Assembly: GCA_021160845.1 (NCBI GenBank)
Contig: JAGHBT010000218.1
Location: 1-5,693 of the forward strand
Direction: 5' to 3'
DNA from: a bacterium
GTDB lineage: Bacteria; Krumholzibacteriota; Krumholzibacteriia; Krumholzibacteriales; WJIX01
DNA length: 5,693 nt
Shown piece by piece: positions 1 through 5,693 of this stretch (position 1 is the first letter of the stretch; the number at the start of each line of letters is the position of its first letter). The notes below the pieces were generated by a model. The model saw only the letters and a list, made by a program, of their open reading frames with translations, was not told where the DNA came from and ran no database searches. A program made the translations under genes and the position numbers.

Positions 1-196
1 TATATTCAAAAAAACGTATCCTTGCATCTTTCTTCTCAAACTCTTTCATCTTTATAAATATATTCTCATCTTCACTATTATTACTAATGCCGATAATTTC
101 AAAATTCCGGTATGTAGTTTTATCAAGAATTGATCCTAAACATAAATCCAATAACTCTGGCTTGTCCTTAAAAGGTATAATTATACTAACAAGGGG
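1..196 (-). other. Start of second GT2 domain, truncated by the window edge
   Basis: From residue about 1031: PLVSIIIPFKDK, a helix (LLDLCLGSILDKTTY), then NFEIIGISNNS, the first beta-alpha-beta unit of a GT2 domain. In relatives with this layout the second domain continues to its own DxD motif (usually in an LNND context), so that motif and the stop should lie left of the window. Confidence 0.8.
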
Positions 197-3100
197 CTCT
201 GAAGTAATATCATACTTAACCCGATAAGTACCCGGATAAATGCCATTTTCAACTGAAGCCTGAATATCTCTTCTTTTTACAGCATTTTCAAGAGCTTTTC
301 TGCCGGCTTCTTGTGCATATGATTTATCACTAAATTCTGCAGCCGTGGAACCGGGAATTTTCCGCCAATGATACAGAACTTTTGGAATGTGTATTATTTT
401 GACACTATGTTCTAAAACTCTCAAGTAAAGATCATAATCCTGGGCGCCTTCAAATCCTTCCGTCCATCCGCCAACTTTGACTATAAGGGATTTTTTGATA
501 ACACCAAGATGACTGAGATAATTTTGACTCAAAAACATATCAGGAGCAAAGTCAGGTTTAAAGTGCGGATCACTAAACAAACCATCCATCTCTATCTTAT
601 CTTCATCACTATATATAAATTCAGCATCTTGTTCATTAATTGATTTAACTACTTCATAAAGCGCATCAGGGGTTAGCTCATCATCATTATCCATAATTGC
701 TACGAATTCCCCTTTTGTAATGTTCAATGCAACATTTGAGGCGCCTGAAATATTTTTATTTTTCTCTAAATATGTAATTTTTATTTTTGAATTATGGATT
801 GATTTCAAATAGTCTATGGTTTCTTTTTTTGTACTTGCATCATCTGCTATACAGAGTTCCCAATTTTCATACCATTGCCTGTCTATAGATTTTATTGCCA
901 AATCAAGCCATTCCGGATCAACGTTATATACAGGCATTAATATGGATATGAGTGGTTTTTTCTTGAAATTTATTATCTCATCACTTATTTCCTTGCTAAG
1001 GATTGGTTCATTGTACGAATAAGTTCTCAATACATTATCCGTGTTACTAATATTCCGATCTTCAATTTTACCATAATTCAGATAATGAAAAAGCGGATTC
1101 ATACCACTTTCTGCCACATCTTGATAAACATTAAGATAATAATTCGTATCAAACACAGGCGAAGGATTACGTCCCTCTTTCCAACCATAGAGGCCATAGT
1201 GAAGAAGCGGATTAATCCCCTCTGCCATTATGTCAGGTGATTCTTGTAGATAGTATGCAGGATCAAAGTAATTATTTGGACGACGGCCTTCAAAAACACC
1301 ATACGCTGCAAAGTGTTCTATCGGATCAATCCCTGAATCCGTTACATCAGGATATGTCATGCAATAATATTCTTCATCAAAAAGGCCGGATTCCTTTAAT
1401 TTACCTGCAATATATTGAACCCTGCCTTCATGTATCTTTGTCTCCATTTTATTTAGCAGTATATTAAGGCCCGGCACCCATCCAAATCGCTCACGTAATT
1501 GCATGATTAGATGCAATCCGTCAAAAGCCCTTTCCTTTAATAAAGCAAAGCGCAGCATATTTGCTTTACTGCAGTTTTGTTGCAGGGTAAGCTTCAATTT
1601 ATCACGAGAAGATGAAACTACAGCCAGTTCCTTCTGAAACTCAGTTAGACTTTTCTCTAAGGTGTTATTGTCATTACGAACATGACTCAAGATATCCTCT
1701 AATTCCAGACGTTTGTGTTCAGCAGCCTCCAGTTTTTTTTGCACATTCCCATTCTCAACCATAATGCTTTGTAATGTTGCGGTTAAATGTTTATTCTCTT
1801 CTTGCACATTATGTAATTCTTCGGAAATCTGTTCATTTGCACCTTTTGCGATTGCAACTTCATTGCGAAAAGCCTCAATGGCTGTTTTTTGCTTATCAAG
1901 ATCTATTTGCAACTTCTCTATATTTGTGTCCCGAGAACTTAATTTACTCGAACTATCCTGAATTTGATCCTGTAACAGGTTAATTTCATCGTTCTTTTTA
2001 TTAATCCCGGATTCAATCTCTTTTAACCGGCACTCAAGAATCTTAATCTCCGAATCCCGGTTCTCTATCTCAGTGTTTCGATTTCCGATCTTTCTTTCCA
2101 ATCTTTCTGTTTTCTTATCCCTGGCTTCTATTTCGGCGCCAAGTTTATTGAGTCCATTATACAGTTCCTCTATCTTATCATTTTGTAACTGCAAACAGTC
2201 TTCCAACGCCTGAGTTTCATCATTCTTTTTATTAATCTCTAATTCCTTCTCCTTTAACCGGCTTTCAAGGTTCTCTAATTCCTCAATCCAGGCATCTACT
2301 TCGGCATTGCGTTTTTTGATCTCCTTTTTCAATTCTTCTGTTTGCCTATCCCTAGCCTCTATTTCAACGCCAAGTTTATTGATCTCATTACGCAGTTCCT
2401 CTATCTTGTCATTCCGGTTCTTTATTTCAGCGCCTTGTTTGTCTTGAACTACTTGTGATTTTTCAACTTCCTGTCTATATTTATCCTCAAGATTGCTAAA
2501 TGACGTGTTCCTTTCCTGCAATAAAAGGTCAGCTTGTATACGCGCGCCCTCAAGTTTATCAAAATACTGTTTTGCAACTGTTGAGATGGAAATGGCTTCA
2601 AAAAATTCAAAAAGAGCTTTGTTACTTTCTTGAATTGATTTGGGAAACAGTATCCCAAGCCCGTACAAGCCAGGAATATTGATCAACTCAAGCGGTTCCA
2701 TGGTTTTATTCATATAGTCCTCAACAGCAGTGAGGACACCGTTTCTCAAATCATTTTCATAGATTGAATTATCAAGATGAGGGTTAAGGCCCCCATTTTC
2801 CAAAAGTTCGGCAGAACCGTACCACATGCCTTGTCTCTTAAATGGCTTGCGAAATGTATCTGGTATATTCTCCGGATTATAATAAAGGTCCCTTCTTCCA
2901 TAAGGCCACCCAATATCGTGAAGTATTACAATCGGGAAAGGATGCTTTAATTTTTTACATTGTTTCTCTATCAGAATAAGTTCATTGAATACAGTATACC
3001 AGTTGTGATCCCCATCTATTAAAACAACATCAAACCGGTCGATTTCAGGTATGGCATTGAGACTCAATGTTTGATGAAAAATGAAGAGTTTGCCGTATTG

Positions 3101-3286
3101 TGATTGCCAGGCAGCAACATCAAATCCAGGCAAAGGATCGACAGAATGCAAAACAGCATCCGTTTGTTTGCAAAAATCCAGAAGATTAGCTGTATTCTTT
3201 CCTTCATCTGCTCCAATTTCTATAAGACTTTCAGGTTGCAGTCTCAATAAAACAGGTTCGATGATTGTATCCCAGAACTGATGCAT
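1..3286 (-). CDS. Giant methyltransferase / coiled-coil / tandem GT2 glycosyltransferase, 3' end beyond window
   Basis: Unbroken frame of 1095 codons that leaves the window without a stop. The ATG at 3286 is supported by AAGGGAG 11 nt upstream and an in-frame TAA ten codons upstream. Residues 1-215 resemble a class I SAM-dependent methyltransferase: IEIGADEG (22-29, ExGxxxG), VDPLPG (49-54), LIDGDHNW (89-96), ILHDIGW (121-127). Residues about 222-575 are a charged, heptad-like coiled coil. Residues 636-747 are three 38-residue FDxxYY/PDV repeats. Residues about 778-1010 are a GT2 domain: ISILMPVYN (780-788), IADDAST (813-819), DNDDE (866-870, the DxD), YSDEDK (892-897), QDYDL (949-953, probable catalytic base), HWRKIPGSTA (973-982). 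A second GT2 domain starts near 1031 (PLVSIIIPF) and is cut off. No membrane segment or signal peptide is visible, so it is probably cytosolic or membrane-associated. Family knowledge suggests sugar transfer from nucleotide-sugars to a lipid-linked glycan. Sugar, linkage and methyl acceptor cannot be read from sequence. Confidence 0.93.
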   Translation of the reverse strand, partial: MHQFWDTIIEPVLLRLQPESLIEIGADEGKNTANLLDFCKQTDAVLHSVDPLPGFDVAAWQSQYGKLFIFHQTLSLNAIPEIDRFDVVLIDGDHNWYTVFNELILIEKQCKKLKHPFPIVILHDIGWPYGRRDLYYNPENIPDTFRKPFKRQGMWYGSAELLENGGLNPHLDNSIYENDLRNGVLTAVEDYMNKTMEPLELINIPGLYGLGILFPKSIQESNKALFEFFEAISISTVAKQYFDKLEGARIQADLLLQERNTSFSNLEDKYRQEVEKSQVVQDKQGAEIKNRNDKIEELRNEINKLGVEIEARDRQTEELKKEIKKRNAEVDAWIEELENLESRLKEKELEINKKNDETQALEDCLQLQNDKIEELYNGLNKLGAEIEARDKKTERLERKIGNRNTEIENRDSEIKILECRLKEIESGINKKNDEINLLQDQIQDSSSKLSSRDTNIEKLQIDLDKQKTAIEAFRNEVAIAKGANEQISEELHNVQEENKHLTATLQSIMVENGNVQKKLEAAEHKRLELEDILSHVRNDNNTLEKSLTEFQKELAVVSSSRDKLKLTLQQNCSKANMLRFALLKERAFDGLHLIMQLRERFGWVPGLNILLNKMETKIHEGRVQYIAGKLKESGLFDEEYYCMTYPDVTDSGIDPIEHFAAYGVFEGRRPNNYFDPAYYLQESPDIMAEGINPLLHYGLYGWKEGRNPSPVFDTNYYLNVYQDVAESGMNPLFHYLNYGKIEDRNISNTDNVLRTYSYNEPILSKEISDEIINFKKKPLISILMPVYNVDPEWLDLAIKSIDRQWYENWELCIADDASTKKETIDYLKSIHNSKIKITYLEKNKNISGASNVALNITKGEFVAIMDNDDELTPDALYEVVKSINEQDAEFIYSDEDKIEMDGLFSDPHFKPDFAPDMFLSQNYLSHLGVIKKSLIVKVGGWTEGFEGAQDYDLYLRVLEHSVKIIHIPKVLYHWRKIPGSTAAEFSDKSYAQEAGRKALENAVKRRDIQASVENGIYPGTYRVKYDITSEPLVSIIIPFKDKPELLDLCLGSILDKTTYRNFEIIGISNNSEDENIFIKMKEFEKKDARIRFFEY
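257..955 (-). other. First GT2 glycosyltransferase domain of the giant protein (residues 778-1010)
   Basis: Complete GT-A fold signature: N-terminal strand ISILMPVYN, IADDAST with D815/D816 for nucleotide-sugar binding, NISGASN (845-851), metal-binding D866-x-D868 in IMDNDDELTP, YSDEDK, NYLSHLGV (922-929), and QDYDL supplying the likely base. It matches the N-terminal member of the two-GT2 arrangement common in large O-antigen or capsule glycosyltransferases. Key residues look intact. Confidence 0.9.
1046..1381 (-). repeat. Three 38-residue FDxxYY...PDV...HY...G repeats in the giant protein
   Basis: Repeats begin at F636, F674 and F712, an exact 38-residue period. Consensus: FDxxYY, then PDV/PDI/QDV, then GI/GM-xP, HF/HY, YG, and EGR. 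The third copy ends in EDR and is the most degenerate. From family knowledge, similar repeats occur next to glycosyltransferase domains in large polysaccharide-synthesis proteins and in some RTX-type proteins. A binding or spacer role is inferred, not shown. Confidence 0.85.
1562..2623 (-). other. Long coiled-coil segment of the giant protein (residues 222-575)
   Basis: About 350 residues rich in E, K, N, Q, I and L, with hydrophobic residues at 3/4 spacing (for example KIEELRNEINKL at 294-305) and almost no proline or aromatic residues. It separates the methyltransferase domain from the FDxxYY repeats and glycosyltransferases. If it forms one continuous helix, at about 0.15 nm per residue, it would be roughly 50 nm long. 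It contains an internal 77-residue duplication. Confidence 0.85.
1952..2413 (-). repeat. Tandem duplication of a 231-bp (77-residue) unit inside the coiled coil
   Basis: Copy 1 is residues 292-368 (2183-2413) and copy 2 is residues 369-445 (1952-2182). Anchors NDKIEEL (292/369), EIEARD (308/385), RLKE (343/420) and INKKNDE (351/428) are all exactly 77 residues apart with no gaps. About 43 of 77 residues match by hand count. DNA also matches in blocks, for example cgccaagtttattga, cagttcctctatctt and ttctttttattaatc on the plus strand. This points to true duplication rather than chance heptad similarity. Being 77 = 11 x 7, the unit preserves heptad phase. Confidence 0.85.
2642..3286 (-). other. 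Methyltransferase-like domain of the giant protein (residues 1-215)
   Basis: Rossmann-type SAM-binding signature: the glycine-rich loop IEIGADEG (E23, G25, G29), the acidic residue D50 at the end of the second strand (SVDPLP), and a FDVVLIDGDHNW strand and loop (85-96). The DGDH and HD (H123-D124) motifs resemble the CmcI / Methyltransf_24 group, where such residues can bind a metal. All of these motifs look intact, so activity is plausible. The acceptor could be a terminal sugar of the glycan, but nothing in the sequence proves it. Confidence 0.75.
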
Positions 3287-3297
3287 TCTAATATATT

Positions 3298-3304
3298 CTC
3301 CCTT
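3298..3304 (-). promoter_or_regulatory. Ribosome binding site of the giant glycosyltransferase gene
   Basis: Minus-strand AAGGGAG, 11 nt before the ATG at 3286. The spacing is slightly long but usable. An in-frame TAA at 3316-3314 excludes a longer N-terminus, so this site fixes the start. Confidence 0.65.
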
Positions 3305-3426
3305 ACGAAATAATTATTTCCATCTGTGCAGTTAGCCCATTGCCCGTTTAGCAGGTTGATATTCTGAAGAGCATTATTTAGTTGTAGAATCTCAATGCGT
3401 AAAGCAGGGATGTTACCTCTCCTACC

Positions 3427-3453
3427 AGTATATCAGGTCTTAATTCATGTCAG
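3427..3453 (-). promoter_or_regulatory. Candidate sigma-70 promoter (extended -10) for the giant gene
   Basis: Minus strand: CTGACA (-35-like, 3453-3448; five of six match TTGACA), a 15-nt spacer, then TATACT (3432-3427; five of six match TATAAT). The -10 is preceded by TG and one base, giving TGATATACT, an extended -10 that tolerates a poor -35 or spacing. Transcription would begin near 3420 and leave a leader of about 130 nt. Found by eye only. Confidence 0.35.
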
Positions 3454-4004
3454 AATTTTGCTTCTTAAACAGATTATCAGGATATATTGTAAAAACTCCC
3501 GGAATAATCATAAACTTTAATTTGAACTTGAACTTTAAAAGTTAGCAACTTGTGTGCCAAAAAAACTCACCTTCAGGCGAACTGATTTCACCGCATCTGT
3601 TGTGTTGCAGGACATTCCCGGCAGCCTTATAGTGAAATATCCGGGGTTGAGAAAGGAAAGGGGTCAACATTTTGACGTGTGGCCGTGGAAATATGACACT
3701 GGAGAGAAATTATGGATAGATAGAACGACTTTGAACAATTAGGTTCGCGCAACAATATCTTTACAGAATTGGCGCTTGGTTTCAGGTTAGGTTCGGTAGG
3801 CTTTGAAGAGCAAAAGGCGCAGTAATAGCTGGCTATTTCAAGGTTTTTGCTTTTTAAAATCTGCCGAAAATGACCTGAAGATGAGATACCGAAATGTTAA
3901 GTTATTTTTGCGCGAGCCCTTAGGTGTTCAGACCAGCCCTTTCAAGGCGGGAGTGGACAACCATGTTTCGGTTGCAGGGGCAGTGAATGTTAATGCCCGT
4001 TCGG

Positions 4005-4032
4005 TATGCATTCCCGCGCAGAGTGTGGAAAA
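4005..4032. repeat. Degenerate palindromic intergenic repeat (gtatgcattcccgcgc...gtgtggaa)
   Basis: The segment reads gtatgcattcccgcgcagag then tgtggaa. It resembles, from memory, the widespread dispersed repeat with core gcattcccacgc-rich arm, short loop and gcgtgggaa arm. The outer arms ttcc (4011-4014) and ggaa (4027-4030) pair. The inner arms have drifted and one G is missing, so this looks like an old, decayed copy. Only one copy is in the window. Confidence 0.4.
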
Positions 4033-4050
4033 AAAGTCAAAGGTACTATA

Positions 4051-4089
4051 GATATTGCCACGTTGCCTTCAGCTCCTCGCAATGACAGG
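4051..4089. repeat. Degenerate 'attgc...cctcgcaatgacagg' dispersed repeat
   Basis: Contains attgcc, a 20-nt centre, then cctcgcaatgacagg, with terminal inverted arms attgc (4054-4058) and gcaat (4079-4083). From memory this resembles a short palindromic intergenic element found many times in several environmental bacterial genomes, usually with a cgtcgcttcgctcctcgcaa-like centre. Here the centre is diverged. It lies between the ATPase stop and the next gene. Confidence 0.45.
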
Positions 4090-4120
4090 GCCGGTTGCGA
4101 ATTCACAGGGAATTGCCGGC
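4090..4120 (-). other. Interrupted hairpin directly after the ATPase stop codon
   Basis: Arms gccgg (4090-4094) and ccggc (4116-4120) pair. After an asymmetric internal loop, aattc (4100-4104) pairs with gaatt (4110-4114) around a 5-nt loop. It begins about 10 nt after the stop on the minus strand. No U-tract follows directly (the nearest T-run is at 4036-4030), so it is not a canonical intrinsic terminator. It could protect the mRNA 3' end or be part of the neighbouring repeat. Confidence 0.3.
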
Positions 4121-4130
4121 GGATCAATAT

Positions 4131-5693
4131 TTACCGGTTTACCGCCTGACGATACATGTTAACGGTCTCTTTGGGGCTCCCGTCCCACCTGACGGCGCTG
4201 TTATCAATCCATATAGCCCTTGTACACACTTTTTCTACAAAGTCCAGGCTGTGCGTTACTACAATTACCGATTTCGCCATTGTTATCAATTCCTGGATCT
4301 TCTCGCTTGCCTTTTCATAAAAGGCTATGTCCCCGGCGTTTAATGCCTCATCTATAATAAATACATCCGGTTTAATCATAGCAGCTATACTAAATCCCAG
4401 CCTGGACTTCATTCCATTTGAATAGTTTTTCACCGGTTCATCAATAAACCTGGGAATGCCGAAAAAATCCACGATATCAGGATAAATGCTGTGCAACTCT
4501 TTTTTCGGTATTCCCAGCATCATGCCGTTGAGATAAATATTATCCCGGCCTGTAAGATGCATATTGAAACCAGTTCCAAATGAAAGCAGAGCAGTAATTT
4601 TACCTTCAACAAGGATCTTGCCCATGTCAGGCTTGAAAATCCCGCTGATCAATCTGCACAACGTTGTCTTACCAGCGCCGTTGCGGCCTATTATCCCGAC
4701 TATATCACCTTCATTTACAGTGAAATTGACACCTTTTAGCGCCCAAAAACTCTTTTTTCTTTTTCTCCGGGTCCTTTTATTTCCATCAGCCTTTTTCACA
4801 TTGCTGTCTTTACCTGCGGTGAGAGAAAATTTTAAACCAAGATTCCTGGAATCAATGACGCGGGTTGCGCCTGATACGGATTCTGTTTTATGTAAATTTA
4901 CGATTCTGACTTTCTTCTTTACGGGTTTAGGTATGGATTCCTTGTATAATCCTGTAACCTCTTTTGGATCTCCCTCCGCTTTGATCAGACCGCCATTAAT
5001 CCATATCCCTCTGGTGCAGTATTTTTCAATAAAAGCTAATTGATGGGACACTACCACTACAATCTTTGATTTGCCGATTATCTGCTGAAGCTTTTCCCCC
5101 GCTTTGTTAGAGAAATCAAGATCACCGGCGCTTAAGGCCTCGTCAAGAATCAATATCTCAGGTTCTATCATGGCCGCGATACTGAAACCCAGCCTCGATT
5201 TCATCCCGCTGGAATAGTTTTTTACCGGTTCGTCAATAAAATGGTCAAGGTCTGAAAATTCAACAATATCATGAAAGAGTTCTTTGATATCTCTTTTAGA
5301 AAACCCTAACATCATACCGTTTAAATAGATATTTTCCTTCCCCGTCAGCGTCGGGTTAAAGCCTGTTCCAAGTGTCAGAAGGGCTGAAACATTTCCATCT
5401 ACTCGAATTTTACCTGTGTCAGGGCGCAGTATTCCAGAAATTACTCTGCATAGTGTACTTTTACCTGCGCCGTTATTACCGATAATACCAAGGATATCTC
5501 CTGAAAAGCCGGTAAAACTGACATCTTTCAATGCCCATAACTCTTTTTTCTTTTCCCTTTTTATGGTATTGAAAATCCGTGACTGCATATCTTCTCTTTT
5601 GCTTCCGATAAGATACTTCACACCTATATTTCGGCTCATTATCAGAGATTTTCCTCTATCCGCCTGAAAAACATCCGGTTCAATTTTATTCAA
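4131..5693 (-). CDS. Tandem-ATPase polysaccharide ABC exporter subunit (Wzt/TagH-like), 5' end uncertain
   Basis: Cytoplasmic ATPase predicted to drive export of a lipid-linked polysaccharide with a Wzm-type permease (not in window). It carries two full nucleotide-binding domains. Domain 1: Walker A GNNGAGKST (72-80), signature YSSGMKSRL (160-168), Walker B LILDEAL (181-187), D-loop SAGD (188-191), H217. Domain 2: GRNGAGKTT (336-344), YSNGMKSRL (424-432), FIIDEAL (445-451), NAGD (452-455), H481. GTGF..xLTGxxNIYLNG in both and basic insertions before WALK (31-50, 298-314) are typical of the Wzt/TagH group. The chain ends 35-40 residues after the H-loop, so there is no Wzt-type carbohydrate-binding domain. 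Numbering assumes a TTG start at 5693-5691, the window edge. The true start may lie upstream; ATG at residue 19 is unlikely because residues before it align with the domain 2 lead-in (SRNLGLKF). Most Wzt-like proteins have one such domain. Confidence 0.93.
   Translation of the reverse strand: MNKIEPDVFQADRGKSLIMSRNIGVKYLIGSKREDMQSRIFNTIKREKKKELWALKDVSFTGFSGDILGIIGNNGAGKSTLCRVISGILRPDTGKIRVDGNVSALLTLGTGFNPTLTGKENIYLNGMMLGFSKRDIKELFHDIVEFSDLDHFIDEPVKNYSSGMKSRLGFSIAAMIEPEILILDEALSAGDLDFSNKAGEKLQQIIGKSKIVVVVSHQLAFIEKYCTRGIWINGGLIKAEGDPKEVTGLYKESIPKPVKKKVRIVNLHKTESVSGATRVIDSRNLGLKFSLTAGKDSNVKKADGNKRTRRKRKKSFWALKGVNFTVNEGDIVGIIGRNGAGKTTLCRLISGIFKPDMGKILVEGKITALLSFGTGFNMHLTGRDNIYLNGMMLGIPKKELHSIYPDIVDFFGIPRFIDEPVKNYSNGMKSRLGFSIAAMIKPDVFIIDEALNAGDIAFYEKASEKIQELITMAKSVIVVTHSLDFVEKVCTRAIWIDNSAVRWDGSPKETVNMYRQAVNR
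4143..5537 (-). repeat. Gapless internal duplication of the nucleotide-binding domain
   Basis: Residues 53-253 (4935-5537) and 317-517 (4143-4745) align without a gap at a constant offset of 264 residues (792 nt). A hand count gives about 120 identities in about 201 positions. Catalytic motifs are intact in both halves, so neither looks degenerate. The lead-in before each core (SRNIGVKY / SRNLGLKF) also aligns with a small indel, so the duplicated unit was essentially a whole ATPase. Confidence 0.9.

Larger units (their letters stand above)
3287..4130. other. 844-bp intergenic region with no convincing gene
   Basis: It separates two same-strand genes. Next to the giant gene lie its ribosome binding site and candidate promoter. 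Positions 3513-3538 hold short AT-rich direct repeats (aactttaa twice, ttgaac twice). Positions 3663-3676 hold a short inverted repeat (gtcaa/ttgac). Positions 3824-3837 hold a perfect 6-bp inverted repeat (aatagc-tg-gctatt). Positions 4005-4120 hold degenerate palindromic repeats and a hairpin. Two short plus-strand frames (3554-3742, GTG start; 3803-4051, TTG start) lack ribosome sites and known motifs, and the second runs across a repeat, so I do not call them genes. No tRNA or CRISPR array is seen. Confidence 0.7.

Noticed and set aside
816..1983. Several plus-strand open frames of 68-82 codons
   Set aside because: All lie antisense to the giant glycosyltransferase frame, which has clear domains. 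They show low-complexity or random composition and no ribosome sites.
2449..2682. Short frames on both strands inside the coiled-coil and linker region
   Set aside because: They are out of frame with, or antisense to, the continuous giant reading frame and show no family motifs.
3532..3560. Second promoter-like pair on the minus strand: TTGGCA, 17 nt, TAAAGT
   Set aside because: Spacing is ideal, but the -10 matches only four of six bases and it sits in an AT-rich repeat patch. The extended -10 at 3427-3435 is closer to the gene and a better match.
3554..3742. 62-codon plus-strand frame with GTG start in the intergenic region
   Set aside because: Reasonable amino-acid make-up (YPGLRKERGQHFDVWPWKYD) but no ribosome binding site, no recognised motif, and opposite orientation to both genes. 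It could be a gene remnant; a BLASTP match would revive it.
3803..4051. 82-codon plus-strand frame with TTG start
   Set aside because: It runs across a palindromic repeat at 4005-4032, has a weak start and no motif. A chance frame is more likely.
4021..4083. Possible intrinsic terminator for the ATPase: attgc/gcaat arms plus T-run at 4036-4030 on the minus strand
   Set aside because: The arms pair for only 5 bp and the T-run lies about 17 nt beyond the stem, too far for a standard intrinsic terminator.
4564..5043. 159-codon plus-strand open frame
   Set aside because: It lies antisense to the conserved ATPase. Its leucine/proline-rich part (VVLPAPLRPIIP) is the mirror of the Walker A region, and a similar frame at 5416-5667 mirrors the other copy. 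Both are shadows of the duplicated domain.
5637..5639. ATG at residue 19 as the ATPase start
   Set aside because: Residues just before it align with the lead-in of the second ATPase domain, so translation very likely starts further upstream, at the TTG on the window edge or beyond it.

Overview
The window looks like part of a surface-polysaccharide (O-antigen or capsule type) locus of a bacterium, probably a Gram-negative environmental lineage. The evidence for that is an ABC exporter ATPase of the Wzt/TagH group, a giant multidomain glycosyltransferase, moderately AT-rich coding sequence, and degenerate intergenic palindromes of a kind common in Desulfobacterota and similar environmental genomes. 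No marker in the window fixes the taxon. Both real genes lie on the minus strand and both reach a window edge.

Layout in transcription order (right to left). Positions 5693-4131 encode a polysaccharide-export ATPase in which two complete nucleotide-binding domains are fused in one chain. It has no C-terminal carbohydrate-binding domain. Positions 4130-3287 are an 844-base gap with no convincing gene. It holds a hairpin just after the ATPase stop, two degenerate palindromic intergenic repeats, and a candidate promoter with leader for the next gene. Positions 3286-1 are one uninterrupted reading frame of 1095 codons that runs off the left edge. It encodes, in order, a class I SAM-dependent methyltransferase-like domain, a coiled coil of about 350 residues, three 38-residue 'FDxxYY...PDV...G..P..HY...G' repeats, a complete GT2 glycosyltransferase domain, and the start of a second GT2 domain.

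Working model (inference): the large protein builds, and possibly caps, a glycan at the cytoplasmic face of the inner membrane. The fused ATPase would power an ABC exporter whose permease gene should lie outside the window. The most interesting point is that methyltransferase, long coiled coil and glycosyltransferases share one polypeptide. This recalls the WbdD molecular ruler that sets O-antigen chain length in E. coli O8/O9a. The coiled coil here contains a visible 77-residue tandem duplication, which is how a ruler could change length.
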